Positions 31,881 to 40,369 of a stretch of 48,226 bases of DNA are shown here, one piece after another (position 1 is the first letter of the stretch; each line of letters begins with the position of its first letter). Position numbers and translations under genes: made by a program. Source of the stretch: Candidatus Woesearchaeota archaeon (GTDB taxonomy: Archaea > Nanobdellota > Nanobdellia > Woesearchaeales > ARS49); contig JACQMY010000035.1 in assembly GCA_016203305.1 (NCBI GenBank), forward strand, positions 64,574 through 112,799, read 5' to 3'. The notes beneath the pieces are model-generated. The model saw only the letters and a program-made list of their open reading frames with translations, was not told where the DNA came from and did no database searches.

Positions 31881-32083
31881 TAGTTGGAAAACAAGGACTA
31901 ACGGAAAACACGATCAAACAAGCAATCGCACTACTCAAAAAAAGCAAGATCATCAAAGTAAAGTTTCTGCCAACAGCAATACAGGACAATAAGAAGGAAC
32001 TTGCCAAACAACTGGCAGTCAGAACAAAAACCAAAATAGCCCACAGAGTAGGCTTCACAGTCATCCTCGAAAAGATTAAATAA
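31856..32083 (+). CDS. YhbY/CRM-domain RNA-binding protein
   Basis: 75 residues from ATG 31856, preceded by GGAGG with 3-base spacing. CRM-domain pattern: TDLIVGKQGLTENTIKQAIALLKKSKIIKVKFL and AKQLAVRTKTKIAHRVGFTVILEK. CRM proteins bind rRNA precursors and group II introns. Co-translated with NFACT-R, a pairing that suggests a ribosome-associated module. Confidence 0.85.
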   Translation: MQRAQTDLIVGKQGLTENTIKQAIALLKKSKIIKVKFLPTAIQDNKKELAKQLAVRTKTKIAHRVGFTVILEKIK

Positions 32084-32115
32084 GGCCGATATTTAAATGG
32101 TATAAAAAGAGCGAA

Positions 32116-33714
32116 ATGACAAAAAAGAGCGAGTTACTAGTAGCATATGGCTTTGTCAAAGAAGACAAACCCCTAAAAGTAAGTAACCGCACCATAAAGA
32201 TAGAAGGCAAAAAACCAGAAGAAAAACTCAGATTCATCCGCGAAAAGCGAGACGAGCTTGCAAGAGAAAGCGGCGACCTAGCAAATGAATTCGACAAAGA
32301 ACTCGAAAGCCTGGCAGACCACGAACTAGACGAAATAGCAACCAACCAAATGCTTGTGTCTGACTATCCAAAACCAATAAGCACATACAGAGCCAGCATG
32401 GAAAGCTGGCACGACAGCATTGAAAAATACTACTACTGGTGCTTGAACTTCCTAGGAGACGTCGGCTTTGGAGTAGTTGACAAAGTAACAGACACGTTCA
32501 GCGCAGCAGAAAGCAGCAGCTTCTACGGAGCACAAGGACAAAGACTAGGACTAGCACAAGACAAAGTCGGCCAATACTTAGCAACCATAGGCAAAATGGT
32601 CAAAGACCTGTTTCAACTCGTGCGTGAATTAAGATGGATTGACGAACGAGTAGAGATCTACCGCGACGCATTCGGACACGACAAAAACGAGAAAAAAGTA
32701 AAAGAGCCCATCGTCGGAGCAGAAATCGCCCTAAAAGGAATGTGGGTAGACCTTGTCGATGGAGTGGTTGGCGGACAAAGAACGGGAAGCAACCTATTCA
32801 ACATGGCATCACAACTCCAATTCACAGCCCTGCCAGACCTATTCTTCAGCATACACCCACTCAAGCGCGAAGAAGTTGACAAAACAGTTGAAGACCAAGC
32901 AGGCAGCTTTAACCAACAAGTCAAAAACGTGCTCAAAAGGAAACTCGAACAATACCTAGCATGGAAAGAAACAACATACAAAGAAATCATCAGCAGAAGA
33001 CGCTTCACACTGGACTACCTATATCAACACTACCAAGCAATCAAACTATACATCAACTGGATAAAACCATACCTCAGACACATCGAGCGCCTAACCGGAC
33101 AAACAGAGTTGTTAAACAATCCACGCCTAGTATCTGCATTCGAAAGCAACCTGATAGAAATAGAAGTAATCGGCAGAATTCTTCCAAAAGGAAACAGCAA
33201 AACCTTCGCATGCATAATGCTCACATTCGAATACCACACCAAGCCACAAATGCAATACCCAGGAGACTCAGGATACCACAGAGGACCAATACACGTGGGA
33301 ACAACAAGAATCACCTGGAGAAGCTACGCGTGGACAGCCGAGCAAATAAAGAACTACATTTCCATGCGCGGACAAGAAGACCTTGAACTCATCACGCGCA
33401 TTGAAAACAACCTAAAAAGCGCGATGGACACGCTCGGCAACGACGTCCAAAACTATCTCAAAGAAGCAGAAGAAAGAGGCAAACCACCAAAAGAAGAAAA
33501 GGAAGAAAAACAAAAAATAGAACTCATGGAACCATTCACCGCCCTCATGGATGGACTAAAAGAAGCATTCGGAGCACTAATACCAGACATATCGCTAGGT
33601 GGAAAGAAGGCAGTCGGCGGGTCGGACAGAAAAGCAGCAGTTAGCACAGCAAAAACGATGTGCTTCCTTCATTACGACGTGTTCAAGAAAGCGCACCAAT
33701 TATTGTCGTGGTGA
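32116..33714 (+). CDS. Large helical protein of unknown function (532 aa)
   Basis: 532 residues, no signal peptide, mostly helix-forming. A conserved-looking central block runs WCLNFLGDVGFGVVDKVTDTFSAAESSSFYGAQGQRLGLAQDKVG (about 110-160). The C-terminal ~80 residues are charged with a KPPKEEKEEK linker, then LMDGLKEAFGALIPDISLGGKKAV. It resembles unannotated DPANN proteins. TATA box (ATATTTAAAT, about 32089-32098) at leaderless spacing. No catalytic motif recognised; scaffold or structural role is possible. Confidence 0.6.
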   Translation: MTKKSELLVAYGFVKEDKPLKVSNRTIKIEGKKPEEKLRFIREKRDELARESGDLANEFDKELESLADHELDEIATNQMLVSDYPKPISTYRASMESWHDSIEKYYYWCLNFLGDVGFGVVDKVTDTFSAAESSSFYGAQGQRLGLAQDKVGQYLATIGKMVKDLFQLVRELRWIDERVEIYRDAFGHDKNEKKVKEPIVGAEIALKGMWVDLVDGVVGGQRTGSNLFNMASQLQFTALPDLFFSIHPLKREEVDKTVEDQAGSFNQQVKNVLKRKLEQYLAWKETTYKEIISRRRFTLDYLYQHYQAIKLYINWIKPYLRHIERLTGQTELLNNPRLVSAFESNLIEIEVIGRILPKGNSKTFACIMLTFEYHTKPQMQYPGDSGYHRGPIHVGTTRITWRSYAWTAEQIKNYISMRGQEDLELITRIENNLKSAMDTLGNDVQNYLKEAEERGKPPKEEKEEKQKIELMEPFTALMDGLKEAFGALIPDISLGGKKAVGGSDRKAAVSTAKTMCFLHYDVFKKAHQLLSW

Positions 33715-33752
33715 GTTTGTAGTGTGTAGTTAGTTGTGTGTAGTAACGATCG
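33714..33752 (+). repeat. Short heptamer array between convergent genes
   Basis: TTGTAGT, GTGTAGT, TAGTTGT and GTGTAGT-type units follow the stop of the 532-residue gene. Confidence 0.7.
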
Positions 33753-34099
33753 TAGCATGACTTATTAGCCCTACAAGCATGCGTCCGATTGTATCAAGCA
33801 ACTTAAATGTTTCGGAGAGTTCACCATCGGTTGCGTACTCGAACTCTTTGCTCAACAAAAGAAGCGTCCCGCATTCCTTGCATGAACCAAGCGCATTGTA
33901 TAAAGCTTGCAAAGTCTTTCGACGTTCTTCGCCCGCACCCCTCAGCAATATTGCAAGAAATACTCACCGACGCTCTTCGCAACTGGCTTGTTAACCCATA
34001 ACGCTCATCTTTTGGAAATGATCTTGAGATAAAATAGACTTTCTTGGCAAATAAAATGCTTTGTTTCCACACAATCAGCTCTTTAAAATCACTTGGCAT
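33730..34099 (-). pseudogene. Four-helix-bundle protein (IVP type) with one frameshift
   Basis: Frame 1 starts at ATG 34099 and gives the first half of the TIGR02436/23S rRNA-IVP domain (DFKELIVWKQSILFAKKVYFISRSFPKDERYGLTSQLRRASVSISCNIAEGCGRR). Frame 2 gives the rest (ALGSCKECGTLLLLSKEFEYATDG...LLDTIGRMLVGLI). The switch lies at about 33898-33902 in a T-run: one extra T there would restore Phe-Leu-Tyr-Asn-Ala. Plus-strand composition is not A/C-skewed, hinting at lateral gain. Confidence 0.8.
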
Positions 34100-34163
34100 T
34101 AACTGCCCAACATTTTAGCGGTTAAAATACCCATCGATGAAAAATCCGTAAACTTTCCAACTT

Positions 34164-34195
34164 AAGACTATACACTACATACTACGATCTACAAA
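34164..34195 (-). repeat. Heptamer units in the minus orientation
   Basis: ACTACATACTAC, ATACACTAC and CTACAAAC are reverse complements of TAGT-type units. This is one of the few places where the superfamily runs in the opposite orientation. Confidence 0.65.
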
Positions 34196-34196
34196 C

Positions 34197-34802
34197 TTAG
34201 TAATGATATGCCCTATCTGAGCCACGGTACATATTCTTAACCAATTGCTCATCCTTGCCACCACGAGCCTCTTCCTGCTTTTGCTGCTGATAAGAAACTT
34301 GCTGGTCCTCACGCTTCCGCTGCTCTTCACGCTGCCGCTGAGACTCATAACCACGCTGTTGAGATTCATAAACACTCTTGCGCTCATCGTAGCCGCGCTG
34401 CTGTTTGTAAAAATCCTCCAAACGAGCCTCTGTCTGCCGCTTCTGCTCCTCAACACGAACAGGTTGCGGGCCTATCAATTGCTCCAAAGGCTTGCGCTCC
34501 TCAGAAGGCTTTTGTTCCTTGACTTCTTCTTTTGCAACGACTTCTTCCAGAACCTTTGTCTCAACCTCAGAAATGCCCAATAATTGCTCGGCTTGAGAAA
34601 GCTCTTTCTGATGATGCGCTATTTCTTTTTGCAGTTCAACAACTTTTTCATCAAGCTCCTTTCCCTTCAACTCTTTACTCGCACGCTGCTCCTCAGCCTT
34701 ATCATCTTGAATGCACTTCTTCAAATGTTCTACTATCTTCTTCAACTCTTTCGCGCGCTGCTCAGGAGGAAGCCGCCGGACTGCATCAAAATCAATAGCC
34801 AT
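34197..34802 (-). CDS. Glu/Gln/Lys-rich coiled-coil protein
   Basis: 201 residues, strongly charged. Long helix segments (AKELKKIVEHLKKCIQDDKAEEQRASKELKGKELDEKVVELQKEIAHHQKELSQAEQLL), a Val/Glu linker, then a Gln/Arg/Tyr-rich tail with near repeats RGYDER and RGYESQ. Coiled coil and disordered tail are likely. No signal peptide. TATA box TTATATACTT 25-30 bp upstream. Family not recognised. Confidence 0.6.
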   Translation of the reverse strand: MAIDFDAVRRLPPEQRAKELKKIVEHLKKCIQDDKAEEQRASKELKGKELDEKVVELQKEIAHHQKELSQAEQLLGISEVETKVLEEVVAKEEVKEQKPSEERKPLEQLIGPQPVRVEEQKRQTEARLEDFYKQQRGYDERKSVYESQQRGYESQRQREEQRKREDQQVSYQQQKQEEARGGKDEQLVKNMYRGSDRAYHY

Positions 34803-34837
34803 GCACGATATTTAGCTTCTGAAGTATATAAGTTTGG

Positions 34838-34933
34838 TGTTGGGTATTAGGCGGCAGGCATAGGTATTAGGACGAAGGATGTAGGATGAAGATAGTTTGT
34901 AGGCTACTGACTACTTACTACGCTCTACAAACT
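34838..34933. repeat. Heptamer array with inverted end
   Basis: AGG-type units (AGGCGGC, AGGCATA, AGGTATT, AGGACGA, AGGATGT, AGGATGA) lead into a hairpin with 9-bp arms AGTTTGTAG (34894-34902) and CTACAAACT (34925-34933). The inside holds minus-oriented units. Confidence 0.7.
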
Positions 34934-34973
34934 CGAAAGCGGGACGAAGAACGCATAAAGGTTTAAATACTCC

Positions 34974-34993
34974 AGTATACTAAAAAGTATACT
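34974..34993. promoter_or_regulatory. 20-bp perfect palindrome abutting a start codon
   Basis: AGTATACT-AAAA-AGTATACT ends one base before the ATG at 34994. GTTTAAATAC (about 34961-34970) is the TATA box, so the palindrome covers the transcription start and any leader. It is likely an operator. Confidence 0.6.
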
Positions 34994-36952
34994 ATGCCAA
35001 GCTATTACACTCCGATGGACAGGGCGTACCACCAAGCAATAACCGAAGCACCTCCAGATGCAGCACTCGAAGACCCAATACTCCCAATCAACCAACTCGG
35101 AGAAACCGTACCAGAAAGCAACCAACAAGGCAGAAACATAGTCCAAACAACACAAGCAGCCATCAGAGGAGGAGCGGGCACACTACAAATCGTGATGACA
35201 ACAAGCCACCAAGCAGCAATAGGCGGAAGATTCAAAGCAATGGGCAAAGAAGTCAGAGAAGCACTCAGAGAAGTGGCACTCGCAAACAAAGTCAAAATAC
35301 AAGGAGTAGAACTGCCAACCTCCCTCAAGAACTTATCAGGCTTTGACTACCAACAAAACTTCTTCTCAGAAGAAGCAAGAAGAGAAGGCCTAGAAGAAGT
35401 CAAAGACGCCATAAAGTTCACAGGCGACGTAATGGGTGGCGGTGGAGTAGACATAGTCTCATGGGAATTCCCAAGAACAGTAAACGATGCCAAGTGGAAC
35501 GATGACGGCAAAGGCAACCAAATATTCGACAGGGCGGCAACCGATGAGAAATATGCACAACTCATCGACACAAGAAGCGGAAGAGTCCAAAGAATATCAA
35601 AAGAAGAAGCAATCTACCTACCTTACGACAAAGAGAAATTCGCACCAGTGGTAATCGCAGAGGGAGAAGAACTCAGCCTGGAAAAACTAGAAAAGCTCTC
35701 ACAAAAGTTCACCTGGAATGACTTTCTCGGATGGGCAAAACACAACAAAGAGGAAAACGAAAAACGCAAAGGGCAAAAAGATTACAAGCCAGAACCAGAA
35801 ACACCAGAAGAAATCTATGCCAAAGTCCAGCTCGAGTCACAAGCAAAACAAACAGAAGGGGCAGCAACAAGAGACATTGACTTTGCAGAAAGCGAACAAA
35901 ACAGAATAAAAATCTTTGAGAAAGCGCTCAAAGACAAACAAGACCCGGAAACTGGACAAGACCTAACAGATGATCAAGTAAAGCAAATTCAACGCAAAAA
36001 GGACGACGCAGTCTCCAAATACAAATACTACATTGAAGCATACTACGCAAACCTGCAAAACGCGCGAGACATCAAAGAACGAGTCAAAAACTTGGTGCCG
36101 ATACAAAAATTCGGACTCCAAAAAAGCGCGCAAACATACGCAGAAGCAGGAATAGTAGCCATGCGCGAAACAGAAACAGGAATAGAAAAAGGCACGGTAA
36201 CCAAACCACTCTACGTTGGCCCTGAAATAGGATGGCCAGACTACTACGGCAGCCACCCAACAGAATTCGTGGACCTAATAGAGTCAGCAAGAAAACAAAT
36301 GGTAAAACTGCTCACAGACAAAGAAGCATACGGCAAAGACGCCGAAGGAAAAGTCATCACAAACCAATTTTTCGACAAACGACTCGACAAAGAAGAAGCA
36401 GAGAAAAAAGCAGCAGAACACGTCAAAGGACTATTTGATACAAGCCACATGGGAATGTGGCTAGCACACTTCAAACCACAAGTCGATCCAGAAACAAAAA
36501 CACAAGAGACAGAACAAAAAAGACTCGAACGCTTCAACAAATGGTACACCGAACGAGTAAAAGAAATAGCAGAACTAACCAAGAAAAAAGGGCTAGTGGG
36601 CGGCATACAGCTAGTAGACAGTGCAAGCGCAGCACACGGACACCTGCCACCAGGACAAGGAATATTCCCAGTAATAGAAACAGCCAAAATTTTCAAAGAC
36701 GCAGGCTACAAAGGATTCCTAGTCTCAGAAGGCCACGAAGAAGAACGCTTCGGAGTCGACCGCATAAGAACCAAAACCTGGCAAAAAGCAGGAGCAAACA
36801 TCGGAGACAAATACTACTCAGGGGCCCCACCATTACGCTGGAGACAAGTAGAACACAACTACTTCGGAAGAACTTATTCGCCCTTATTCATGTTCGGCAG
36901 CTACTCACCAAGCAACGAATTCAAGCTATGGAGCGAAGTACCGCTAGAATAG
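34994..36952 (+). CDS. TIM-barrel protein with xylose-isomerase/AP-endonuclease-like features
   Basis: 652 residues. The barrel part shows xylose-isomerase-like metal-site text: FDTSHMGMW (about 481-489), GGIQLVDSASAAHGHLPPGQGIFPVIETAKIF (about 534-565, equivalent of the sugar-phosphate isomerase HLPLGEG motif) and GFLVSEGHEEERFG (573-587). Between an N-terminal strand region (to about 160) and the central barrel (from about 405) lies ~240 residues of charged helical insertion. Unusually long for the family. Substrate unknown. Preceded by a perfect palindrome at the start codon. Confidence 0.7.
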   Translation: MPSYYTPMDRAYHQAITEAPPDAALEDPILPINQLGETVPESNQQGRNIVQTTQAAIRGGAGTLQIVMTTSHQAAIGGRFKAMGKEVREALREVALANKVKIQGVELPTSLKNLSGFDYQQNFFSEEARREGLEEVKDAIKFTGDVMGGGGVDIVSWEFPRTVNDAKWNDDGKGNQIFDRAATDEKYAQLIDTRSGRVQRISKEEAIYLPYDKEKFAPVVIAEGEELSLEKLEKLSQKFTWNDFLGWAKHNKEENEKRKGQKDYKPEPETPEEIYAKVQLESQAKQTEGAATRDIDFAESEQNRIKIFEKALKDKQDPETGQDLTDDQVKQIQRKKDDAVSKYKYYIEAYYANLQNARDIKERVKNLVPIQKFGLQKSAQTYAEAGIVAMRETETGIEKGTVTKPLYVGPEIGWPDYYGSHPTEFVDLIESARKQMVKLLTDKEAYGKDAEGKVITNQFFDKRLDKEEAEKKAAEHVKGLFDTSHMGMWLAHFKPQVDPETKTQETEQKRLERFNKWYTERVKEIAELTKKKGLVGGIQLVDSASAAHGHLPPGQGIFPVIETAKIFKDAGYKGFLVSEGHEEERFGVDRIRTKTWQKAGANIGDKYYSGAPPLRWRQVEHNYFGRTYSPLFMFGSYSPSNEFKLWSEVPLE

Positions 36953-36985
36953 TCAGTAGTGTTTGGTAAGTAGTTTGTAGAAAAA
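36953..36985 (+). repeat. Short heptamer array
   Basis: CAGTAGT, GTTTGGT, AAGTAGT and TTGTAGA-type units fill the gap between the convergent TIM-barrel gene and the next gene. Confidence 0.65.
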
Positions 36986-36988
36986 ATA

Positions 36989-37504
36989 CTACAAGAAATC
37001 TATTTTTCCCGCAAGAGCATACATCATCTGCCACAAAGCAACACTACGCATCTTAATCTCCTCCTTTGCAGCCTTCTTCGCAGGGTCAAACTCAGAAGAC
37101 AGGTCAACACGACCCATCATATCAGCAAACTTTTTCGAAGCGCTGATCTCCTGACCCAACGCCATAAGCTCATGCTCCATGTAAGCAGAAGCATCAACCT
37201 CGTAAGAATTCACATTAGCTTCATTGCCAGAAGAATCAAGACCGTGATAATACACAGAAACCTTTTGATCACCATAAGAAGCGCTCACCGAATAACCTGC
37301 AGAAGCGTACACCTCTGGATCAATGTCCTGCTCTATAACCGGCGAGATAGCCTCAAGCTTTTCATCCAGCTTGTCTGCCTGCACTTCCTTCAAAGCATCC
37401 AAAACATCCTTAACAGTCTCATCAAGAGAAGATTCTTCACGCTCAACAGGAAATATAACCAAGTCAGCAGCATGATCACGCGCCAATAATTCCAAATCCC
37501 CCAT
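36989..37504 (-). CDS. Small acidic protein of unknown function (171 aa)
   Basis: 171 residues, acidic. A helical N-terminal half (LDETVKDVLDALKEVQADKLDEKLEAISPVIEQD), a beta stretch (YSVSASYGDQKVSVYYHGLDSSGNEANVNSYEVD), and a C-terminal helix ending KIDFL. No signal, no motif recognised. A TATA box (TTTTATAAC) lies about 30 bp upstream. Confidence 0.6.
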   Translation of the reverse strand: MGDLELLARDHAADLVIFPVEREESSLDETVKDVLDALKEVQADKLDEKLEAISPVIEQDIDPEVYASAGYSVSASYGDQKVSVYYHGLDSSGNEANVNSYEVDASAYMEHELMALGQEISASKKFADMMGRVDLSSEFDPAKKAAKEEIKMRSVALWQMMYALAGKIDFL

Positions 37505-37582
37505 ACAAAAACCAACTCGGACAACCCAGTTATAAAACTTTTGGCTGCACCAGCTGATGATAACAACACAATTAGTAGAATA

Positions 37583-37668
37583 AGGGCGAAGGTTGTAGGT
37601 ATTAGGACGTAGTCTTTAGTTCATAGTACTACACGCCACACACTACTGACTACTTACTATCGTTCAGG
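37583..37668. repeat. Heptamer arrays in both orientations
   Basis: AGGTTGT, AGGTATT, AGGACGT and TAGT units on plus are followed by minus-oriented units (ACTACTG, ACTACTT), making an imperfect inverted repeat upstream of the nucleotidyltransferase gene. Confidence 0.7.
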
Positions 37669-37708
37669 AGTGCCAAATGTTTATAACGCTTAGAGGCAGA
37701 CAAAAACC

Positions 37709-38518
37709 ATGGACTTTCGCATTCACCAAAGACAACACCCAAACAAGCCAAGATACCCATCAACAGACTACGACCTTGCCAAAAAGTTCGCGGAAATGCT
37801 CCAAAAAGAACTCGGCAGCTTCCTCAAAGCAGCAGTACTCTTCGGAAGCACGGCCCGAGAAGAAAAACCATTATACGGCGAGCGAGACATCGATGCACTT
37901 ATAATCATTGATGACCTGACAAGTATTCTAAGCAACGAAGTAGTTCAAAGCTACCGCGTAATAACAGAAAACACAGCAGCAAAAGTCAGCGCACGCCTAC
38001 ACATAACCACGCTAAAACTAACCACGTTCTGGGACTACGTGAGAAATGGCGATCCAATCGCGATCAACATGCTCCGCGACGGAGTTCCACTGGTTGATTC
38101 AGGATTTTTTGAGCCGGCACAACACCTCTTGTACCAAGGACGAGTACGCCCAAGCAAAGAAAGCGTCTGGACATACTTCGCAAGAGCACCAGCAACACTC
38201 AACAACGCAGACTGGCACATACTACAAGCAACACTCGACCTATACTGGGCAGTAGTCGACAGCGCGCACGCTGCATTAATGCGCGTAGGAGAAGTGCCGC
38301 CAACACCAGGACACCTAACAGAACTCCTCAACAAACGATTCTGCCAACACGGCACACTCCCAAAAAGATACCCAACCCTGATGGACCAATTCTTCCAACT
38401 ACAGAAAAAAATCATCCACAGAGAAATCCAAAAAGTCACAGGCAGAGAATACGACAATTACAAAAAAGATGCAGAAGACTTCGTCAAAACAATGCAATCC
38501 ATAGTAGAAAGAAAATAG
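37709..38518 (+). CDS. Pol-beta-type nucleotidyltransferase with helical C-terminal domain
   Basis: 269 residues. NT core: LFGSTAREEKPLYGERDIDALIIIDD with G46-S47 and the catalytic Asp pair D60/D62. The C-terminal ~140 residues are helical (HEPN- or PAP-like; YTYFARAPATL, HILQATLDLYWAVVDSAHAALM). Could adenylylate tRNA, a protein or a small molecule, as in MNT-type enzymes. Single polypeptide, unlike the usual two-gene MNT/HEPN pair. TATA (GTTTATAACG, about 37679-37687). Confidence 0.78.
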   Translation: MDFRIHQRQHPNKPRYPSTDYDLAKKFAEMLQKELGSFLKAAVLFGSTAREEKPLYGERDIDALIIIDDLTSILSNEVVQSYRVITENTAAKVSARLHITTLKLTTFWDYVRNGDPIAINMLRDGVPLVDSGFFEPAQHLLYQGRVRPSKESVWTYFARAPATLNNADWHILQATLDLYWAVVDSAHAALMRVGEVPPTPGHLTELLNKRFCQHGTLPKRYPTLMDQFFQLQKKIIHREIQKVTGREYDNYKKDAEDFVKTMQSIVERK

Positions 38519-39148
38519 TCAAAAACCTGACTCGGGTCTAACCTTTCTAAAAACAAATTTCACATACTCATGAGCATGATCGCCCGGATGAGGACAACTG
38601 CCTGCCCGAATGTTTTTAACCCCGCGCTCCTGCCATTCAACATTACACAAGTTAAAATAACGAACAACATCCTCCCCCCTCAAAAAAGGCTCAACAACAT
38701 CAGCTCTCCTCAAATCAAGATCGGCAGACAGGAAAATATAACCACGCGGCTTGACAACCCTCTGCATCTCACGCGCAGCACGCTCAGGATCCTCACAAAA
38801 ATGCAAAACAGACATGCTCAAAACAGCATCAAAACAACCATTGCCCCAAGGAATGGATTCACACACCCCCTGAGAAACAAAACCATCAAAACGACGCCGT
38901 GCCTTCTCAACAGCAATGCCATTTGGCTCCAGACCCGCAACAAAAAAACCCTCACTTGCCAAAAACTCCAAATGCCTGCCACTCCCGCAACCAACATCCA
39001 AAACAGAAGCGCGCGCAACAAAGCCAGACTCGTACGCTTTTGGCTGTGCAACATAATCTTTCACACGCCTTGCAAAATTACCATGCTCAATCTCCCAAGC
39101 ACCACCACTCGCATAAGTAGCATCCCAATCAACAGTACGGTCAGGCAT
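38519..39148 (-). CDS. SAM-dependent methyltransferase
   Basis: 209 residues from ATG 39148, chosen because TTTTATACTGG sits about 28 bp upstream and the codons before it read through the S6e 3' region. SAM motif VLDVGCGSGRH (49-59), the acidic GLEPNGIAVEKA strand, and the motif IV FDAVLSMSVLHFCEDP. Class I Methyltransf_11. Substrate unknown. It ends directly at the stop of the nucleotidyltransferase gene (convergent, zero gap). Confidence 0.85.
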   Translation of the reverse strand: MPDRTVDWDATYASGGAWEIEHGNFARRVKDYVAQPKAYESGFVARASVLDVGCGSGRHLEFLASEGFFVAGLEPNGIAVEKARRRFDGFVSQGVCESIPWGNGCFDAVLSMSVLHFCEDPERAAREMQRVVKPRGYIFLSADLDLRRADVVEPFLRGEDVVRYFNLCNVEWQERGVKNIRAGSCPHPGDHAHEYVKFVFRKVRPESGF

Positions 39149-39179
39149 ACTTTTGCCCACTATCACCAGTATAAAAGAA

Positions 39180-39581
39180 TTACTTCTTCTCTTCCGTCTT
39201 CTCGCCTTCAGCAGCAGGTGCAATCAGCGGTTCTTTGCCCTCAGCGAGAACCTTCAAGTTAACCTGAACAATCTTAGGATGAATAGTGTTGCCACAAACC
39301 GTCTTTCTAACACGAATGCCATTTGCCTTTTTTTTCAAACCAATACCCTCGACTGCCAAGATGCGCTTCCTTCCCATACCCTCAACATCCTTCCTCATCG
39401 GAAAGCCACAATAATCAGAACCTCCAGTAACCTGGAACTCATAACCAGCAAAGCCAAGCGCATCACCCACAATCTTATCACCCAACTTCTTACCAAACAA
39501 AGAATGCGCAGCAGGCTCCTGAACCTCCTTCTGCACACACTTACCCCCCTTAGTACCAATAACCAACTTAAAACTCACCAT
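39180..39581 (-). CDS. rps6e: Ribosomal protein S6e
   Basis: 133 residues from ATG 39581; the in-frame TTG 15 bases earlier is not used by similarity. S6e signatures: MVSFKLVIGTKGGKCVQKEVQEPAAHSLFGKKLGDKIVGDALGFAGYEFQVTGGSDYCGFPMRKDVEGMGRKRILAVEGIGLKKKANGIRVRKTVCGNTI. The C-terminus is a short Glu/Lys tail. Small-subunit protein. Confidence 0.95.
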   Translation of the reverse strand: MVSFKLVIGTKGGKCVQKEVQEPAAHSLFGKKLGDKIVGDALGFAGYEFQVTGGSDYCGFPMRKDVEGMGRKRILAVEGIGLKKKANGIRVRKTVCGNTIHPKIVQVNLKVLAEGKEPLIAPAAEGEKTEEKK

Positions 39582-39641
39582 ACAGCCGCAATTCAAGAAG
39601 GGGATTTATAAAGGTTACGTTTGTGATCAGTTAGTTGTACT

Positions 39642-40337
39642 TCACGAAACACGCCTTAACGCATCCGCAAGCTCACGACCAGAAGCATACCTCTCTTTTC
39701 TATCTGCTTGAGCACGCTGAACAACAACGAGCAAACCCGCTGGAATTCTGTCTTTAGGAATTTCCTTGTTAGCACCCCAATCATAACTATGAGTTAGCTC
39801 CTGCAGTAACCTGCCAGCCTGATAAACATCCCACTGAAAGTCAACACGACAAGCACCAGTGCGCGCCTCAGGAGGAACATCATTCCAAGAATCAATACTT
39901 TTTTCCAAAAAATAAGGCTCGCAGGCATTGTCGAAATCAAACAACCTTGCTTGCAAAAAATAAGTAGAAACAAACACATTCTCACCACGAACATCATGAT
40001 GAACAACTCCCTTGCCGTGCAATGCGGCCAACGCCTCTGCGAGCTGGACACCCAGCCCAGAAATCACTTCCAATGGAACATCTTTCTTCACGCGCGACAA
40101 CAACTGCCAATCACAATAAGGAGAAACTTCGACCAATGAGCCGTCATGCATAAAAACGTCACTTGGAACTAGCAGATTCGGATGGTCCAACGCCATGATA
40201 CGAGGCAACAAAGGCGCATGTTTCAAAGACTTATTGAACTTCAACACTGCCGCGCGCCCTGTCGACCTTTCAACTCCATGATAAACCACAGATAAATAAC
40301 TCTGATCAATTCGTTCCCCAAGAACGTAACGGTCCAT
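39642..40337 (-). CDS. Protein kinase-like protein with altered DFG motif
   Basis: 231 residues from ATG 40337, 25-28 bp after a TATA box (ATATAATT in plus-strand terms). Eukaryote-like kinase elements: ATP-Lys in AAVLKF (K33), catalytic loop VVHHDVRGENVF (H113-N120) in which HRD is HHD, and DFD (134-136) in place of DFG. A conserved C-lobe follows (WDVYQAGRLLQELTH). Only ~230 residues, so it is a compact kinase or pseudokinase. Target unknown. Confidence 0.75.
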   Translation of the reverse strand: MDRYVLGERIDQSYLSVVYHGVERSTGRAAVLKFNKSLKHAPLLPRIMALDHPNLLVPSDVFMHDGSLVEVSPYCDWQLLSRVKKDVPLEVISGLGVQLAEALAALHGKGVVHHDVRGENVFVSTYFLQARLFDFDNACEPYFLEKSIDSWNDVPPEARTGACRVDFQWDVYQAGRLLQELTHSYDWGANKEIPKDRIPAGLLVVVQRAQADRKERYASGRELADALRRVS

Positions 40338-40369
40338 AACCCGCGACGAACACACCACGTATATAATTG

